Of a stretch of 64,000 bases of DNA, positions 9,458 through 20,181 are shown piece after piece (position 1 is the first letter of the stretch; each line of letters begins with the position of its first letter). The translations under genes and the position numbers were made by a program. The stretch comes from Pseudoalteromonas luteoviolacea (GTDB lineage: Bacteria > Pseudomonadota > Gammaproteobacteria > Enterobacterales > Alteromonadaceae), in contig NZ_JWIC01000004.1 in NCBI RefSeq assembly GCF_000814765.1, positions 124,001-188,000 on the forward strand. Reading direction: 5' to 3'. The notes under the pieces are model-generated. The model was not told the origin of the DNA. It did no database searches and was given only the letters and a program-made list of their open reading frames with translations.

Positions 9458-10005
9458 GTGCTGCTTCCTGTAGAGAGTAACTCATTGCCTTGGCTCAACA
9501 TAAGTAAGTCGGTTAACTCTCTTACAGCCCCAAACCCACCAGGCATTAAAGTTGTGTAATGAGCGAGGTTTTTTACCAGTGGGTGCGCATCTGCCACTGC
9601 CACTGCAAACCCGACTTTTTGCATGACCGGAATATCTGGGCCATCATCACCGATATACGCAATCTGCTCATCAGACAAATTTAAGTTATTTTTCAATGCT
9701 TCATAAGCCTGGACTTTATCTTCTTGGCCTTGGTATATGTGCTTTACGTTTAAGCTAGTCATGCGTTGCTTAACAATTTCTGAATGTCGTCCAGTAATGA
9801 CGGCGACTTCAACACCGGTTTCAATTAAAGCTTTGATCCCGAAACCATCTTTGGTATTGAATGCTTTTAACTCTTCACCTTGATTACCCAGGTAAATGCG
9901 GCCATCTGAAAATACGCCATCAATATCGCAAATTAGTAGCTGGATAGATTTTGCTTTGTCACTTGTTTGTACAGAGATTGCTTGATAAAGCTCACTAAAT
10001 TGCAT
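9454..10005 (-). CDS. kdsC: 3-deoxy-D-manno-octulosonate 8-phosphate phosphatase KdsC
   Basis: A 183-residue HAD phosphatase that removes phosphate from Kdo-8-P, giving Kdo for LPS. The nucleophile motif ICDIDGVFSDG places the catalytic aspartates at D27 and D29; motif II is AVITGRHS, and motif III includes GDDGPDIPVM. It follows kdsD by two bases. There is no extra domain. Confidence 0.96.
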   Translation of the reverse strand: MQFSELYQAISVQTSDKAKSIQLLICDIDGVFSDGRIYLGNQGEELKAFNTKDGFGIKALIETGVEVAVITGRHSEIVKQRMTSLNVKHIYQGQEDKVQAYEALKNNLNLSDEQIAYIGDDGPDIPVMQKVGFAVAVADAHPLVKNLAHYTTLMPGGFGAVRELTDLLMLSQGNELLSTGSST

Positions 10006-10007
10006 GT

Positions 10008-10979
10008 TTATAGTACTCCTGCGCGCAATAAGTCTTGAGTATTGAGTGCCCCAATTGGGTGTTTGTTTTCATCAATAACAATGAGGCCGTTTATCCGCTT
10101 CTTTTCCATAATATTGAGCGCTTCAGCCGCTAACATATCTGAGGATGCCGTAGTACAACAAATAGTCATTACGGAATCAATAGTATCGTTATGTAGATCG
10201 ACTTTTTGTTCAATCACTCGGCGTAAATCACCGTCAGTAAACAAACCGCAAAGCTGCGCTTTTTCGTCAATGATGGCCGTCATACCAAGTCCTTTGGCAG
10301 ACATCTCAAACAGTGCCTCCTTGATTGAACTGCCTGCTGGCGTCATTGGCACATCTGAGCCTTTATGCATTATATCTTCTAATGTCAGCAGTAATCTCTT
10401 GCCTAAACTGCCTCCCGGATGGGAAAGTGCAAAATCATCAGCGGTGAAGCCTCTGGCTTCGAGCAAAGCAACAGCCAATGCATCACCCATTACCAATGTA
10501 GCAGTGGTACTTGCCGTCGGTGCTAAGCCCAATGGGCAGGCTTCTTGTGATACTTTGATACAAAGATGAATATCGGCTTGTTGTGCCATCGTTGAACTTG
10601 GGTTACCTGTCATGCTAATGACGCGCGCGCCGATTCTTTTTATTACAGGAATAATGCCGACTACTTCACCAGTTTCACCTGAATTTGAGATCAATAGCAC
10701 CACATCATCAGCTGTGATCATGCCTAAATCTCCATGACTGGCTTCACCGGGGTGAACAAAGAAAGAAGGTGTTCCTGTGCTCGCTAAAGTGGCCGCCACT
10801 TTATTGCCAATATGACCCGATTTCCCCATCCCAATCACAATGACTCGACCCACGCAATCAAGCATAAGCTCACAGGCTTGCGTAAACGTATCGTCGATAT
10901 ATTGATTGAGCTCGCTGATCGCTTGTTGTTCTATTTCTAAAACGCGTTTTGCAGATTCAATAAGGCTGTGGTTTTTCAT
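10008..10979 (-). CDS. kdsD: Arabinose-5-phosphate isomerase KdsD
   Basis: A 323-residue enzyme that converts ribulose-5-P into arabinose-5-P, the first step toward Kdo. The N-terminal SIS domain has GMGKSGHIGNKVAATLASTG and SNSGETGEV; two C-terminal CBS domains follow (about residues 205-323). Length and domain order equal E. coli KdsD (328). It is flanked by the yrbG-type antiporter and kdsC as in E. coli. Confidence 0.96.
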   Translation of the reverse strand: MKNHSLIESAKRVLEIEQQAISELNQYIDDTFTQACELMLDCVGRVIVIGMGKSGHIGNKVAATLASTGTPSFFVHPGEASHGDLGMITADDVVLLISNSGETGEVVGIIPVIKRIGARVISMTGNPSSTMAQQADIHLCIKVSQEACPLGLAPTASTTATLVMGDALAVALLEARGFTADDFALSHPGGSLGKRLLLTLEDIMHKGSDVPMTPAGSSIKEALFEMSAKGLGMTAIIDEKAQLCGLFTDGDLRRVIEQKVDLHNDTIDSVMTICCTTASSDMLAAEALNIMEKKRINGLIVIDENKHPIGALNTQDLLRAGVL

Positions 10980-10987
10980 ACTGATAC

Positions 10988-11950
10988 CTAAATAATTGCG
11001 TACATGTAACCAACAAATGCGGTCAGCAGTACACCACCTTCTATGCGATTGATTTGTCTTTTGCCTCTGAGATTTACACTCATTAGGATGAGTGCAGCGG
11101 TTGCACCTAACATAACGTATATATCGCGTTGTGAGATATTCATATCTAGTTGTGCTGGATTGAGTATTCCTGCAATGGACAAAACAGCGAGGATATTAAA
11201 TATATTTGATCCGATGATATTACCCAGTGCTAAGTCGTCTTCGTTCTTTAATACACCTGCAACACACGCTGCTAATTCAGGCAAGCTGGTACCAATAGCG
11301 ATAATTGTTAGGCCAATTAAGAGATCGCTCATACCAAAAAACTTGGCAATATCTACTGCCGAATCTACCAGCAGATCTGCGCTAACAGGTAGCACTATCA
11401 TGCCCACCACTAACCAAAAAACGGCTTTGCCTGTCGGTACGTCATTAGGTACCTCATCGCACGCTTCTGACACAAGAGGGTCATCTTCTTGATCTTTACT
11501 GCTGTTTTTGGTGATGTAGATAAGACCGAGAATAAAGGCGGCAAAACCCGCCAGTAAAATGAACCCTTCAGTTGCGCTAAAATAATTGTCGCTGATGATG
11601 TACCAAGCTCCCAGTGACACAATGATTAGTAAAGGCATTTCGCGGCGTAAAATGCCAGAGCCAACCGCCAGAGGACGAAGTAGGGCTGTGATCCCTAATA
11701 CCAGTAAGATATTGGCAATATTTGACCCCACAGCATTACCGACTGCTGTATCTGTTTTATCTGACAAAGCAGCTTGTGCTGCAACCATCATTTCAGGTGC
11801 TGATGACCCCATTGCAACAATTGTCAGGCCAACAATCAATGTGGGAACCCCGAGGTTTTTCGCTAAAGCGGCTGCACCATAGACAAATCTATCTGCGCTC
11901 CAAACCAGTGCAACAAAACCTAAGATAAGAATGACAAAAGATAAAACCAT
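10988..11950 (-). CDS. yrbG: Calcium/sodium antiporter, YrbG family
   Basis: A 320-residue inner-membrane CaCA exchanger with two inverted halves and about ten transmembrane helices. The paired alpha repeats are visible: GLTIVAMGSSAPEMMVAA in the first half and GLTIIAIGTSLPELAACV in the second, each followed by GNxxGSN. The frame is open to a TTG at 11971, but ATG 11950 is preferred because it places SADR 19 residues from the start, as in E. coli YrbG, and has AGG upstream. It is divergent from mlaF and starts the kds-lpt-rpoN run. Confidence 0.93.
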   Translation of the reverse strand: MVLSFVILILGFVALVWSADRFVYGAAALAKNLGVPTLIVGLTIVAMGSSAPEMMVAAQAALSDKTDTAVGNAVGSNIANILLVLGITALLRPLAVGSGILRREMPLLIIVSLGAWYIISDNYFSATEGFILLAGFAAFILGLIYITKNSSKDQEDDPLVSEACDEVPNDVPTGKAVFWLVVGMIVLPVSADLLVDSAVDIAKFFGMSDLLIGLTIIAIGTSLPELAACVAGVLKNEDDLALGNIIGSNIFNILAVLSIAGILNPAQLDMNISQRDIYVMLGATAALILMSVNLRGKRQINRIEGGVLLTAFVGYMYAII

Positions 11951-12182
11951 GAAACCTATGCCGAGCAACAAAATTACAGTGCGGTAAATATTATCAAATG
12001 CGCTGTCAAATGTATAAATAATCTGATCTAGTTACGTAATGTGTTGTAATAAAAATTGCCTGCGCAAACAAAAGGGGGTTGAAAATGACTCGTGTAATTG
12101 CGCTATTACAAAATTTTACCAATTAGCATTTTCCATCTTGGTTGAAAAAAACGTATTATTCACCAATTGGTGAAATCGATAT
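11951..12182. promoter_or_regulatory. Divergent promoter region yrbG / mlaF
   Basis: These 232 bases separate two long, divergently transcribed runs and must contain promoters for both. AT-rich stretches occur at 11985-12060 and 12105-12175. A small palindrome CACCAATTGGTG lies at 12162-12173, just before the mlaF start. No specific regulator site is recognised. Confidence 0.4.
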
Positions 12183-12998
12183 ATGGAGAGCGACTTGTCG
12201 CAGTCAATCGTTGAAGTCAAGGATGTAACCTTTTCTCGCGGTGATAGGGTCATATATAAAAATATGAGCTTTTCAGTGCCTAGAGGTAAAATTACAGCAA
12301 TCATGGGCCCCAGTGGTATTGGTAAAACAACCATGTTGCGTTTGATAGGTGGTCAACTTCGCCCAGAGAGTGGTGATATTACGTTTATGGGCTCGAGTGT
12401 GCCCGCAATGTCCCGCTCCGAGTTATACCAAGCTCGAAAGCAAATGAGCATGCTATTTCAAAGTGGTGCCCTTTTTACCGATATGTCTGTATTTGATAAT
12501 GTCGCCTTTCCGCTGCGTGAGCATACCCAATTAAGTGAGGACTTAATTCGTTTGGTCGTGTTAATGAAGCTTCAAGCAGTTGGCTTGCGAGGTGCAAGAG
12601 ATTTAATGCCTGCGGAGTTATCTGGTGGGATGGCAAGGCGTGCTGCGCTGGCGCGGGCGATAGCGTTGGATCCTGAGCTTATTATGTATGACGAGCCATT
12701 TGCTGGGCAGGACCCGATCTCAATGGGCGTCTTAGTAAGAATGATTAAATCTCTCAATGAAGTATTAGGCCTATCTTCTTTAATCGTGACTCATGATGTA
12801 ACAGAAGTCATGAGTATTGCAGATCATGTTGTCATCATTGCTGAACAAGGGGTGATTGGTAGTGGCTCTCCTGAACAAATGTTAGCTCACAGCTCACCCT
12901 TGGTGCAGCAATTTTTACAGGGGCTATCGGATGGACCTGTACCGTTTCATTTTAAAGCAGCGCCTTATGAAGAGGAATTACTGGATGGAGACGTATAA
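12183..12998 (+). CDS. mlaF: Phospholipid transport ATPase MlaF
   Basis: A 271-residue ABC ATPase of the MlaFEDB complex, which moves phospholipids between the inner membrane and periplasmic MlaC to keep the outer membrane asymmetric. Walker A is GPSGIGKTT, the signature [15 protein letters not shown], and Walker [14 protein letters not shown], with the H-loop IVTHD. It is the first gene of mlaFEDCB-ibaG-murA; mlaE starts two bases after its stop. Confidence 0.96.
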   Translation: MESDLSQSIVEVKDVTFSRGDRVIYKNMSFSVPRGKITAIMGPSGIGKTTMLRLIGGQLRPESGDITFMGSSVPAMSRSELYQARKQMSMLFQSGALFTDMSVFDNVAFPLREHTQLSEDLIRLVVLMKLQAVGLRGARDLMPAELSGGMARRAALARAIALDPELIMYDEPFAGQDPISMGVLVRMIKSLNEVLGLSSLIVTHDVTEVMSIADHVVIIAEQGVIGSGSPEQMLAHSSPLVQQFLQGLSDGPVPFHFKAAPYEEELLDGDV

Positions 12999-13000
12999 GC

Positions 13001-13777
13001 GTGGATTTTTTACAGAAATTAGGGCGTAAAACGCTTAACCGCTTCGCGTCAATTGGACGGGCGACCCAAATGTTGTTGGGGGCATTATTGAATATGCCTA
13101 ACCTGCGTCAAGGTACGCCGTTATTAATCAAACAGCTTTACATGGTAGGTCACCAATCATTACTGATCATCATGGTATCCGGTTTGTTTATTGGTATGGT
13201 CTTGGCGTTGCAGGGCTATACCGTTTTAGTTGGTTATGGCGCTGAAGATAGCCTAGGACCCTTAGTCGCTCTAAGTTTATTGCGAGAGCTGGGGCCGGTG
13301 GTGACGGCTTTGTTATTTGCCGGGCGCGCGGGGAGTGCGTTAACGGCTGAAATTGGTTTGATGAAGGCGACTGAGCAGTTATCCAGCTTGGAAATGATGG
13401 CCGTTGATCCATTAAAACGTGTGGTCGCACCGCGTTTTTGGGCTGGCTTTATTAGTATGCCATTGTTAGCGCTAATCTTTTCGGCTATCGCTATTTTAGG
13501 CGCTCACTTGGTTGGTGTTGATTGGTTGGGTGTTGATTCCGGTAGCTTTTGGTCCATCATGCAGTCGCAGGTCTCTTTGCAGCAAGATATCATGAATGGC
13601 CTCATTAAAAGTTTTGTGTTTGCGTTAATTGTGACGTGGATAGCGCTATATAAAGGGTATGACTGTGTCCCTACATCAGAAGGGATCAGCAAGGCAACAA
13701 CGGAAACCGTTGTGCATTCTTCACTGGCTGTTTTAGGGTTTGACTTTGTATTAACAGCAGTGATGTTTTCGAGTTAA
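13001..13777 (+). CDS. mlaE: Phospholipid transport permease MlaE
   Basis: A 258-residue permease with five to six membrane helices and the family segments [42 protein letters not shown] and the C-terminal [11 protein letters not shown]. It uses a GTG start at 13001 with GGAG upstream. MlaE dimerises with MlaF and holds the MlaD hexamer. Neighbouring genes are tightly packed. Confidence 0.96.
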   Translation: MDFLQKLGRKTLNRFASIGRATQMLLGALLNMPNLRQGTPLLIKQLYMVGHQSLLIIMVSGLFIGMVLALQGYTVLVGYGAEDSLGPLVALSLLRELGPVVTALLFAGRAGSALTAEIGLMKATEQLSSLEMMAVDPLKRVVAPRFWAGFISMPLLALIFSAIAILGAHLVGVDWLGVDSGSFWSIMQSQVSLQQDIMNGLIKSFVFALIVTWIALYKGYDCVPTSEGISKATTETVVHSSLAVLGFDFVLTAVMFSS

Positions 13778-13789
13778 GGGTTAGGAAAA

Positions 13790-14335
13790 ATGAATACACG
13801 GAAAATAGAGATTTTAGTCGGCTTATTTGTGGCATTGGGTGTTGCTGCTTTTGTGATGTTGGCGATGAAAGTGGCAAATGCGGGTATCAGTGGTAACGGT
13901 GAAACCTATAAACTAGAAGCCAAGTTTGACAATATCGGGTCGCTAAAAACGCGCGCGCCGATTAAAGTCGGTGGTGTTGTGATTGGCCGTGTTGAGGGTA
14001 TTCATATTCATCCTCAAGAATTTGTGCCTGTGGTCAGCATGAGTATAGATAAAACATATGAATGTCAGTTTTCAGATACGACGTCCGTGTCTATTTTGAC
14101 CTCAGGCATTTTGGGTGAACAGTATTTGGGGATTTCTCCCGTCATTGCCTCTGAATCAGCAAAACAGACGTGTTTAGGTAATGAAGTATCCACGCAAGAT
14201 GAAGTTGATTTGGATGATTTATTTGGTGTTGAAAGCCTTGCACTCAAAGATGGTGATACGATCACAGACACTAAATCAGCGCTCGTGTTAGAAGAGCTAA
14301 TCGGTCAATTCTTGTTTAATCAAAGTAGTGAGTAA
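13790..14335 (+). CDS. mlaD: Phospholipid transport substrate-binding protein MlaD (MCE domain)
   Basis: A 181-residue protein with one N-terminal transmembrane helix (about residues 7-27) and a periplasmic MCE domain (about 38-118) with FDNIGSLKTRAPIKVGGVVIG. MlaD forms a hexameric ring that passes lipids to MlaC. Length agrees with E. coli (183). It lies 12 bp after mlaE. Confidence 0.96.
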   Translation: MNTRKIEILVGLFVALGVAAFVMLAMKVANAGISGNGETYKLEAKFDNIGSLKTRAPIKVGGVVIGRVEGIHIHPQEFVPVVSMSIDKTYECQFSDTTSVSILTSGILGEQYLGISPVIASESAKQTCLGNEVSTQDEVDLDDLFGVESLALKDGDTITDTKSALVLEELIGQFLFNQSSE

Positions 14336-14341
14336 TCAGCT

Positions 14342-15028
14342 ATGCTAAAGAGTCATTTCATTGTAACTATTAGTGTTTTCATACTGGCACTGTTTGCTTT
14401 TAACGCCAATGCAGCGCAAGTTGATTTGAAGGACCCGTATAAAATGGTTCAACAAGTTGCCGATAATACCTTTCAACGTGTCGCAAAAGACCAAAACATT
14501 ATAGTTAAAGACAAAGAGCATCTGCGCATTATTGTTGAGCAGGAGTTACTCCCATACATTGATTATAAATACGCTGCTTATCGTGTATTGGGCAGCTATA
14601 TCCAAAAAGTGCGCAATATTAAAGATAAACAAGAAAAAGAGCAGGCTGTTAAGAACATTCGTGTGTTTATTGAGGTGTTTAAATCGTACTTGGTGGCGAC
14701 CTATGCAGGGGTGTTCACTCAATATACAGACCAGAAAGTTGAATTTGAAGCACCGCGCCCATTTGGCGATATCAATGTGGCTACAGTGAGAACGAAAATT
14801 GTCGAAGCCGGTAAGCCTGACATTAAAATTGACTTTAAAGTTCGTAAAAACAAGCAAGGCGAGTGGCGTGCTTTTGATATGATGGCTGAAGGGATCAGTT
14901 TGTTAGATGCCAAGCAAAGTGAATTGCATGGTATCTTGCGCCAACAGGGTATTGAGCATGTTATTACGCTTTTAGAAAAGAAAAGTCAGTTACCAGTGCA
15001 ATTCAGAGGGGACGATGGTAATGCCTAA
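14342..15028 (+). CDS. mlaC: Periplasmic phospholipid-binding protein MlaC
   Basis: A 228-residue MlaC/Ttg2D protein with a signal peptide (cleavage after NANA, about residue 24). It shuttles phospholipid between MlaA-porin at the outer membrane and MlaFEDB. Family features: DPYKMVQQVADNTFQ, LLPYIDYKYAAYRVLG, and the C-terminal VYKNKQGEW-like segment followed by FDMMAEGISLL. The coding end overlaps mlaB. Confidence 0.94.
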   Translation: MLKSHFIVTISVFILALFAFNANAAQVDLKDPYKMVQQVADNTFQRVAKDQNIIVKDKEHLRIIVEQELLPYIDYKYAAYRVLGSYIQKVRNIKDKQEKEQAVKNIRVFIEVFKSYLVATYAGVFTQYTDQKVEFEAPRPFGDINVATVRTKIVEAGKPDIKIDFKVRKNKQGEWRAFDMMAEGISLLDAKQSELHGILRQQGIEHVITLLEKKSQLPVQFRGDDGNA

Positions 15029-15314
15029 TCTGCACTTTAGTCGGGTGACTGATGATACGGTGTCAGTGAAAGGAGAACTGACTCGGGACACCTTAAAAAA
15101 TGAATCACTTCTTAATCAATTGTTAGAAAATGCGCAGTCAGTGCTGTATTTTGACCTTTGTGAGGTCTCAAGGGTTGACACCGCGGGTTTAGCTTGGTTA
15201 ATTCACTCTTTAGGCAAATTAAAACGGCAAGGCGTGCGCCTTGAGTTGAAGAATAGACCTGAACAATTACAAAATTTGATGGAATTGGGGCAGGTCACAA
15301 CCTTATTTGAGTGA
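15021..15314 (+). CDS. mlaB: STAS-domain protein MlaB
   Basis: A 97-residue STAS domain protein that binds MlaF and controls activity of the complex. The core motif [22 protein letters not shown] carries the conserved threonine region of STAS proteins. An ATG at 15015 is also in frame, but GAGGGGAC at 15005-15012 is spaced correctly (8 bp) only for ATG 15021, which also gives the same length as E. coli MlaB. It overlaps the end of mlaC by 8 bp. Confidence 0.92.
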   Translation: MPNLHFSRVTDDTVSVKGELTRDTLKNESLLNQLLENAQSVLYFDLCEVSRVDTAGLAWLIHSLGKLKRQGVRLELKNRPEQLQNLMELGQVTTLFE

Positions 15315-15319
15315 GTCCG

Positions 15320-15577
15320 ATGGAAACAAATCAAGTCGAAACTGTTTTACAGCAATCTTTGACCTTAGAAGAAGTAAAAGTAAAAGCGAATGGCAGTCAC
15401 TATGAAGTGATCGCCGTTGGTGAGTGTTTTGATGGACTAAGACGCGTTAAAAGAGAACAAATGGTTTACGCGCCATTGATGGAAGTGATCAAAGATGGCA
15501 CCATTCATGCGGTAAGCATCAAAGCGTTTACACCTACCGAGTGGCAGCGTGAGCAAAAGTTTATCTTGCCACAATAA
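15320..15577 (+). CDS. ibaG: BolA-family protein IbaG
   Basis: An 85-residue BolA/IbaG protein. IbaG binds monothiol glutaredoxins with Fe-S clusters and is acid-inducible in E. coli. The class signature [24 protein letters not shown] and the C-terminal [13 protein letters not shown] are clear. A GTG at 15311 is in frame, but ATG 15320 matches the E. coli N terminus (84 residues) and is preferred. It sits 12 bp before murA, the usual place. Confidence 0.94.
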   Translation: METNQVETVLQQSLTLEEVKVKANGSHYEVIAVGECFDGLRRVKREQMVYAPLMEVIKDGTIHAVSIKAFTPTEWQREQKFILPQ

Positions 15578-16855
<1,278 letters not shown>

Positions 16856-16884
16856 AAAAAGCGAGCTTTGCTCGCTTTTTATTT
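16856..16884. terminator. Strong terminator shared by murA and degS
   Basis: An 11-bp perfect stem (AAAAAGCGAGC / GCTCGCTTTTT) with a TTT loop begins directly after the murA stop. The A-run before and T-run after it make it a good bidirectional terminator for the convergent genes murA and degS. Confidence 0.9.
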
Positions 16885-16897
16885 GCTTGAGATTGCA

Positions 16898-17971
16898 TTA
16901 ATAAATCGGCGTTTCAAGTTCTGCCACTTCAACCATGAATACTAATTGCTCACCATGTCGGTGCACTTCAAATTCCAGCACTGTTCCCGGCTCTGTATTG
17001 CCGATAGTCCTAAGTGTTTGCTGAGGGTTCGTAATCGCATTGCCTGCAACTTTCGTGACGATGTCACCATCTTTCATACCAGCTTGCCAAGCAGGCCCTA
17101 GGGGATCGAGTTCACTGATACGCAAACCCATAATTGGGGTATACACATCGGTAATGATTTGCCCTTTATTGTCTACGGCACTCCCTTTAAAACCGAGGTA
17201 GCCCCTTATCACACGACCATCTTTGATGATCTTTGTCATGACGTCTTTGGCAAGTCTATAAGGAACGGCAAAGGAGATGCCTTCGATATCAATATTGTAT
17301 CTAGTTGTAAATTGAGCAGATGTTATACCCACCAAGGCGCCATTGGAATTGACTAGGGCACCGCCCGAGTTCCCCACATTGACTGCGGCATCCGTTTGTA
17401 ACAAACTGTTGTATTGGCTATCAGTGAGTGTTTGCTTTCCTGTTGCACTGATAATGCCTTGTGTAATGGTTTGCCCTAAGTTGAGCGGATTACCGATTGC
17501 GAGTACCACATCACCGACTCGAGGCATGAGCGTATCATCCATTGGAATAACGGGCAGGTGGTTTTCATTCACTTTAATGACGGCAAGATCGGTAATGGTA
17601 TCAAACCCAATTAACACACCGTAATACTGGCGACCATCAGGCAGTAAGACAATAATTTGGTCTGCGCTGTTAATGACATGATAATTGGTTAAAATATACC
17701 CGTCAGAACTCATGATCACACCAGAGCCAAGTTCTTGAATGCGATTTTGACGCTGAAAACGAGGTACAGAGCTAAAGCTTTCGGAAAAAATGGTGACCAC
17801 AGCTGGGGCTGCTCTACTCACACCAGTGGAAAAGCTCATGTGTTGAACAGTATATGGCACGTTTAGGTTTGCCGCTTTTTCTCTGAGCTCTGGTTTTAGC
17901 CAAAGGATCAACAGTGCGACACAGAGCCCGATTAGCGCAGGGGCGAGAATAAATCTAATAAATTGAAACAC
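16898..17971 (-). CDS. degS: Inner-membrane stress sensor protease DegS
   Basis: A 357-residue trypsin-like protease anchored by one N-terminal helix (about residues 5-25). The catalytic triad is H98 (NYHVI), D128 (DLAVI) and S202 (GNSGGALV), aligning with H96, D126 and S201 of E. coli DegS. One PDZ domain follows (about 255-350). DegS cleaves anti-sigma RseA when unfolded porins bind the PDZ domain, starting the sigma-E response. It is downstream of degQ on the same strand, the usual pair. Confidence 0.95.
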   Translation of the reverse strand: MFQFIRFILAPALIGLCVALLILWLKPELREKAANLNVPYTVQHMSFSTGVSRAAPAVVTIFSESFSSVPRFQRQNRIQELGSGVIMSSDGYILTNYHVINSADQIIVLLPDGRQYYGVLIGFDTITDLAVIKVNENHLPVIPMDDTLMPRVGDVVLAIGNPLNLGQTITQGIISATGKQTLTDSQYNSLLQTDAAVNVGNSGGALVNSNGALVGITSAQFTTRYNIDIEGISFAVPYRLAKDVMTKIIKDGRVIRGYLGFKGSAVDNKGQIITDVYTPIMGLRISELDPLGPAWQAGMKDGDIVTKVAGNAITNPQQTLRTIGNTEPGTVLEFEVHRHGEQLVFMVEVAELETPIY

Positions 17972-18021
17972 GGTTTATTGTTATACATATTTTATTTTGT
18001 GATAAAACTATCATGACACAA

Positions 18022-18049
18022 AACAACACAGCGGCAAGAGCCGCTGTGT
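18022..18049 (-). terminator. Terminator after degQ
   Basis: A perfect 10-bp stem (ACACAGCGGC / GCCGCTGTGT) with a 4-base loop. Read on the minus strand it is followed by TGTTTTGTG, so it is oriented to end degQ transcripts before degS. Confidence 0.75.
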
Positions 18050-18074
18050 AATTCTAGGTGATTTTTTACTTTCT

Positions 18075-19427
18075 TTATTGAATTAAATAGAAAACCGAGT
18101 CTCGTCCACGCTTAATTCCCAGTACGATATTACCCTGAATATCATCAATTAAACGCTTCATCTCCCGCACCGTGGTGACACGTTGACGGTTTACTTGCAT
18201 TATCACATCGCCTTCTTGTAATCCGACACGTGCTGCTGGAGAGCGCTCTTCAATGCTAACCACAACAATGCCTTGATTACCGTTTCGCTCATCGCTTTCC
18301 AGTACTGCACCCTTTAAGCTGGGGTGGATCCTATCTGCTTGTGCTTGTCGCTCATTTTGGCCTTGCAGTTTGACATCCAATGTACGTCTTTTACCGTCGC
18401 GATAAATACCGACTTCGATTTCACGTCCTTCGCCCAGTGTGGCAATTTTGCCGCGAAGCTCTTCAATACTTTCTACTTTATCACCATCAATACTGACAAT
18501 GACATCATTGGCTTTGACACCAGCTTCGGCTGCGGCAGAGTCTTTGGCGACTTCTTGAATATAAACGCCTTGTTTAACATCAAAGCCTTGCGCTTCAGCG
18601 AGACCTGCATTGAGTGTTCGACCAACAATCCCCAATGATCCTCGTCTGACTTGACCATATTCAATTATCTGGTCTACGAGGTTCTTCATCATGTTAGACG
18701 GGATCGCAAATCCAATCCCGACATTGCCGCCTGATGCACCCAGTATGGCGGTATTAATCCCGATCAACTCGCCTTTTAAATTAACCAAAGCACCGCCTGA
18801 GTTACCTTGGTTGATGGCTGCATCTGTTTGAATAAAATCCTCGTAACCTTCAATATTTAAACCGCTTCGTCCTAGTGCACTGACGATACCAGAAGTGACG
18901 GTATGGCTTAAACCAAAGGGATTGCCAATGGCGACGGAGAAATCACCAACACGTAATTTATCTGAATCGGCAAGCTTCACCTCTGTGAGGTCTTCGTTAT
19001 CTATTTGCAATAATGCAATATCAGACTCTTTATCAGCACCGATGAGCTGTGCTTTGAACTCTCGACCGTCTTTGAGGGTGACGATAATATTGTCGGCTTC
19101 ATCTATCACGTGATTATTGGTGACAACATAGCCTTCATCTGCGTCAATAATGACACCAGATCCTAACCCACTGAACGGGCGCTTTTGTGTACGAGGAGGT
19201 GGGTTTCCGAAGAAAAAGTCAAATGGGTCAACACGTCGCCTCACCTCTTTAGCACCAGAAACTTGAATACTGACAACACCAGGGGTTACGCGTTCCAACA
19301 TCGGTGCCAATGTCGGTAGTTGTTGACCGTCAACCGCAACAGGGAGCCTCGCCTCTGCACTATTGGGTGCTAAGAGTAAGCTAGAAGAAAATAGCGCTGC
19401 GGATAATAAAGTTAATTTTAATTTCAT
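18075..19427 (-). CDS. degQ: Periplasmic serine endoprotease/chaperone DegQ (DegP family)
   Basis: A 450-residue HtrA protease with a signal peptide (cleavage after SAEA, about residue 26). The triad is H106 (NNHVI), D136 (DIALL) and S210 (GNSGGALVN). Two PDZ domains lie at about 270-345 and 370-445. It degrades misfolded periplasmic proteins. DegP and DegQ cannot be separated by sequence alone; pairing with degS and the short Q-linker favour DegQ. Confidence 0.9.
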   Translation of the reverse strand: MKLKLTLLSAALFSSSLLLAPNSAEARLPVAVDGQQLPTLAPMLERVTPGVVSIQVSGAKEVRRRVDPFDFFFGNPPPRTQKRPFSGLGSGVIIDADEGYVVTNNHVIDEADNIIVTLKDGREFKAQLIGADKESDIALLQIDNEDLTEVKLADSDKLRVGDFSVAIGNPFGLSHTVTSGIVSALGRSGLNIEGYEDFIQTDAAINQGNSGGALVNLKGELIGINTAILGASGGNVGIGFAIPSNMMKNLVDQIIEYGQVRRGSLGIVGRTLNAGLAEAQGFDVKQGVYIQEVAKDSAAAEAGVKANDVIVSIDGDKVESIEELRGKIATLGEGREIEVGIYRDGKRRTLDVKLQGQNERQAQADRIHPSLKGAVLESDERNGNQGIVVVSIEERSPAARVGLQEGDVIMQVNRQRVTTVREMKRLIDDIQGNIVLGIKRGRDSVFYLIQ

Positions 19428-19522
19428 AGTCTGGAAATTCTCCTAAATAACAGCGTTAAACACATTACCTCGGTGCGCAATGAGTAGTGCTTTGTTGACC
19501 GAGGCAATATGAGTCAGTTTAT

Positions 19523-19543
19523 AGAGCGGGTGGTGCCCGCTCT
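19523..19543. terminator. Hairpin between zapG and degQ
   Basis: An 8-bp perfect stem (AGAGCGGG / CCCGCTCT) with a 5-base loop lies between zapG and degQ, both on the minus strand. It lacks a clear T-run on that strand, so it may be a weak terminator or an mRNA 3' structure. Confidence 0.45.
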
Positions 19544-19591
19544 GTTATTTGGTGGTTATTTCTAAAGACTATGGGGTTAAAAAAAAGTTCA

Positions 19592-20047
19592 TCAAGAAGT
19601 TTTTAATTGCTCGCTTTTTGCGCGATCATCGCTGAATAAACCACTTTCACCTTCTGCATAGTCAGCAGGGGGCGCATTATGGACAGACTCTGAGTTACGT
19701 CTTTTTTCAGGTCTAGAGCGTAACGAGGCTTGAAGTTGCTCTGTGGTTTCTTTTGAAAAGAAAGGCTGATTGGGCTGACTACGCTTTTCTTCAAGCAAAA
19801 GCTGGTTTGTATCCTCTACATGCTGAAGCAACTGGCTATAGTTGTCTTGCATTTTACCTACTAACTTTTTGGTGTTGGCTAGGTGATCCGCAACGTCTTG
19901 TCTATATTGTTCCAAATTTTGTTCAGCTTGTTGTGCCTGTTGTTCCAATTCTTCATGTTTGAACTGTTTTTTGGTAAAGAGTGAACCTAAGAAAAATGCA
20001 CTGATCGCTACGATGATCAATAAGCCCAACCATGCAATTGTTGTCAT
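19592..20047 (-). CDS. zapG: Z-ring associated protein ZapG (YhcB, DUF1043)
   Basis: A 151-residue protein with one N-terminal transmembrane helix (about residues 4-22) and a long coiled-coil (about 28-90, rich in E, Q and L), followed by a low-complexity tail. This is the DUF1043/YhcB pattern; YhcB links cell division, elongation and envelope synthesis. Position next to degQ and divergent from zapE is conserved in gammaproteobacteria. Confidence 0.88.
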   Translation of the reverse strand: MTTIAWLGLLIIVAISAFFLGSLFTKKQFKHEELEQQAQQAEQNLEQYRQDVADHLANTKKLVGKMQDNYSQLLQHVEDTNQLLLEEKRSQPNQPFFSKETTEQLQASLRSRPEKRRNSESVHNAPPADYAEGESGLFSDDRAKSEQLKTS

Positions 20048-20181
20048 ACATACTCCTGTGTAAGGTGAGTGTCACCTATTACTTTTACTAAAATGCCATC
20101 TATCGATAGGTTAAATATACGCTGAGAATGGATGCGTGTTAATATATTGGGCAAAGAAAACTGCTCAGTTTGATAAAAAAT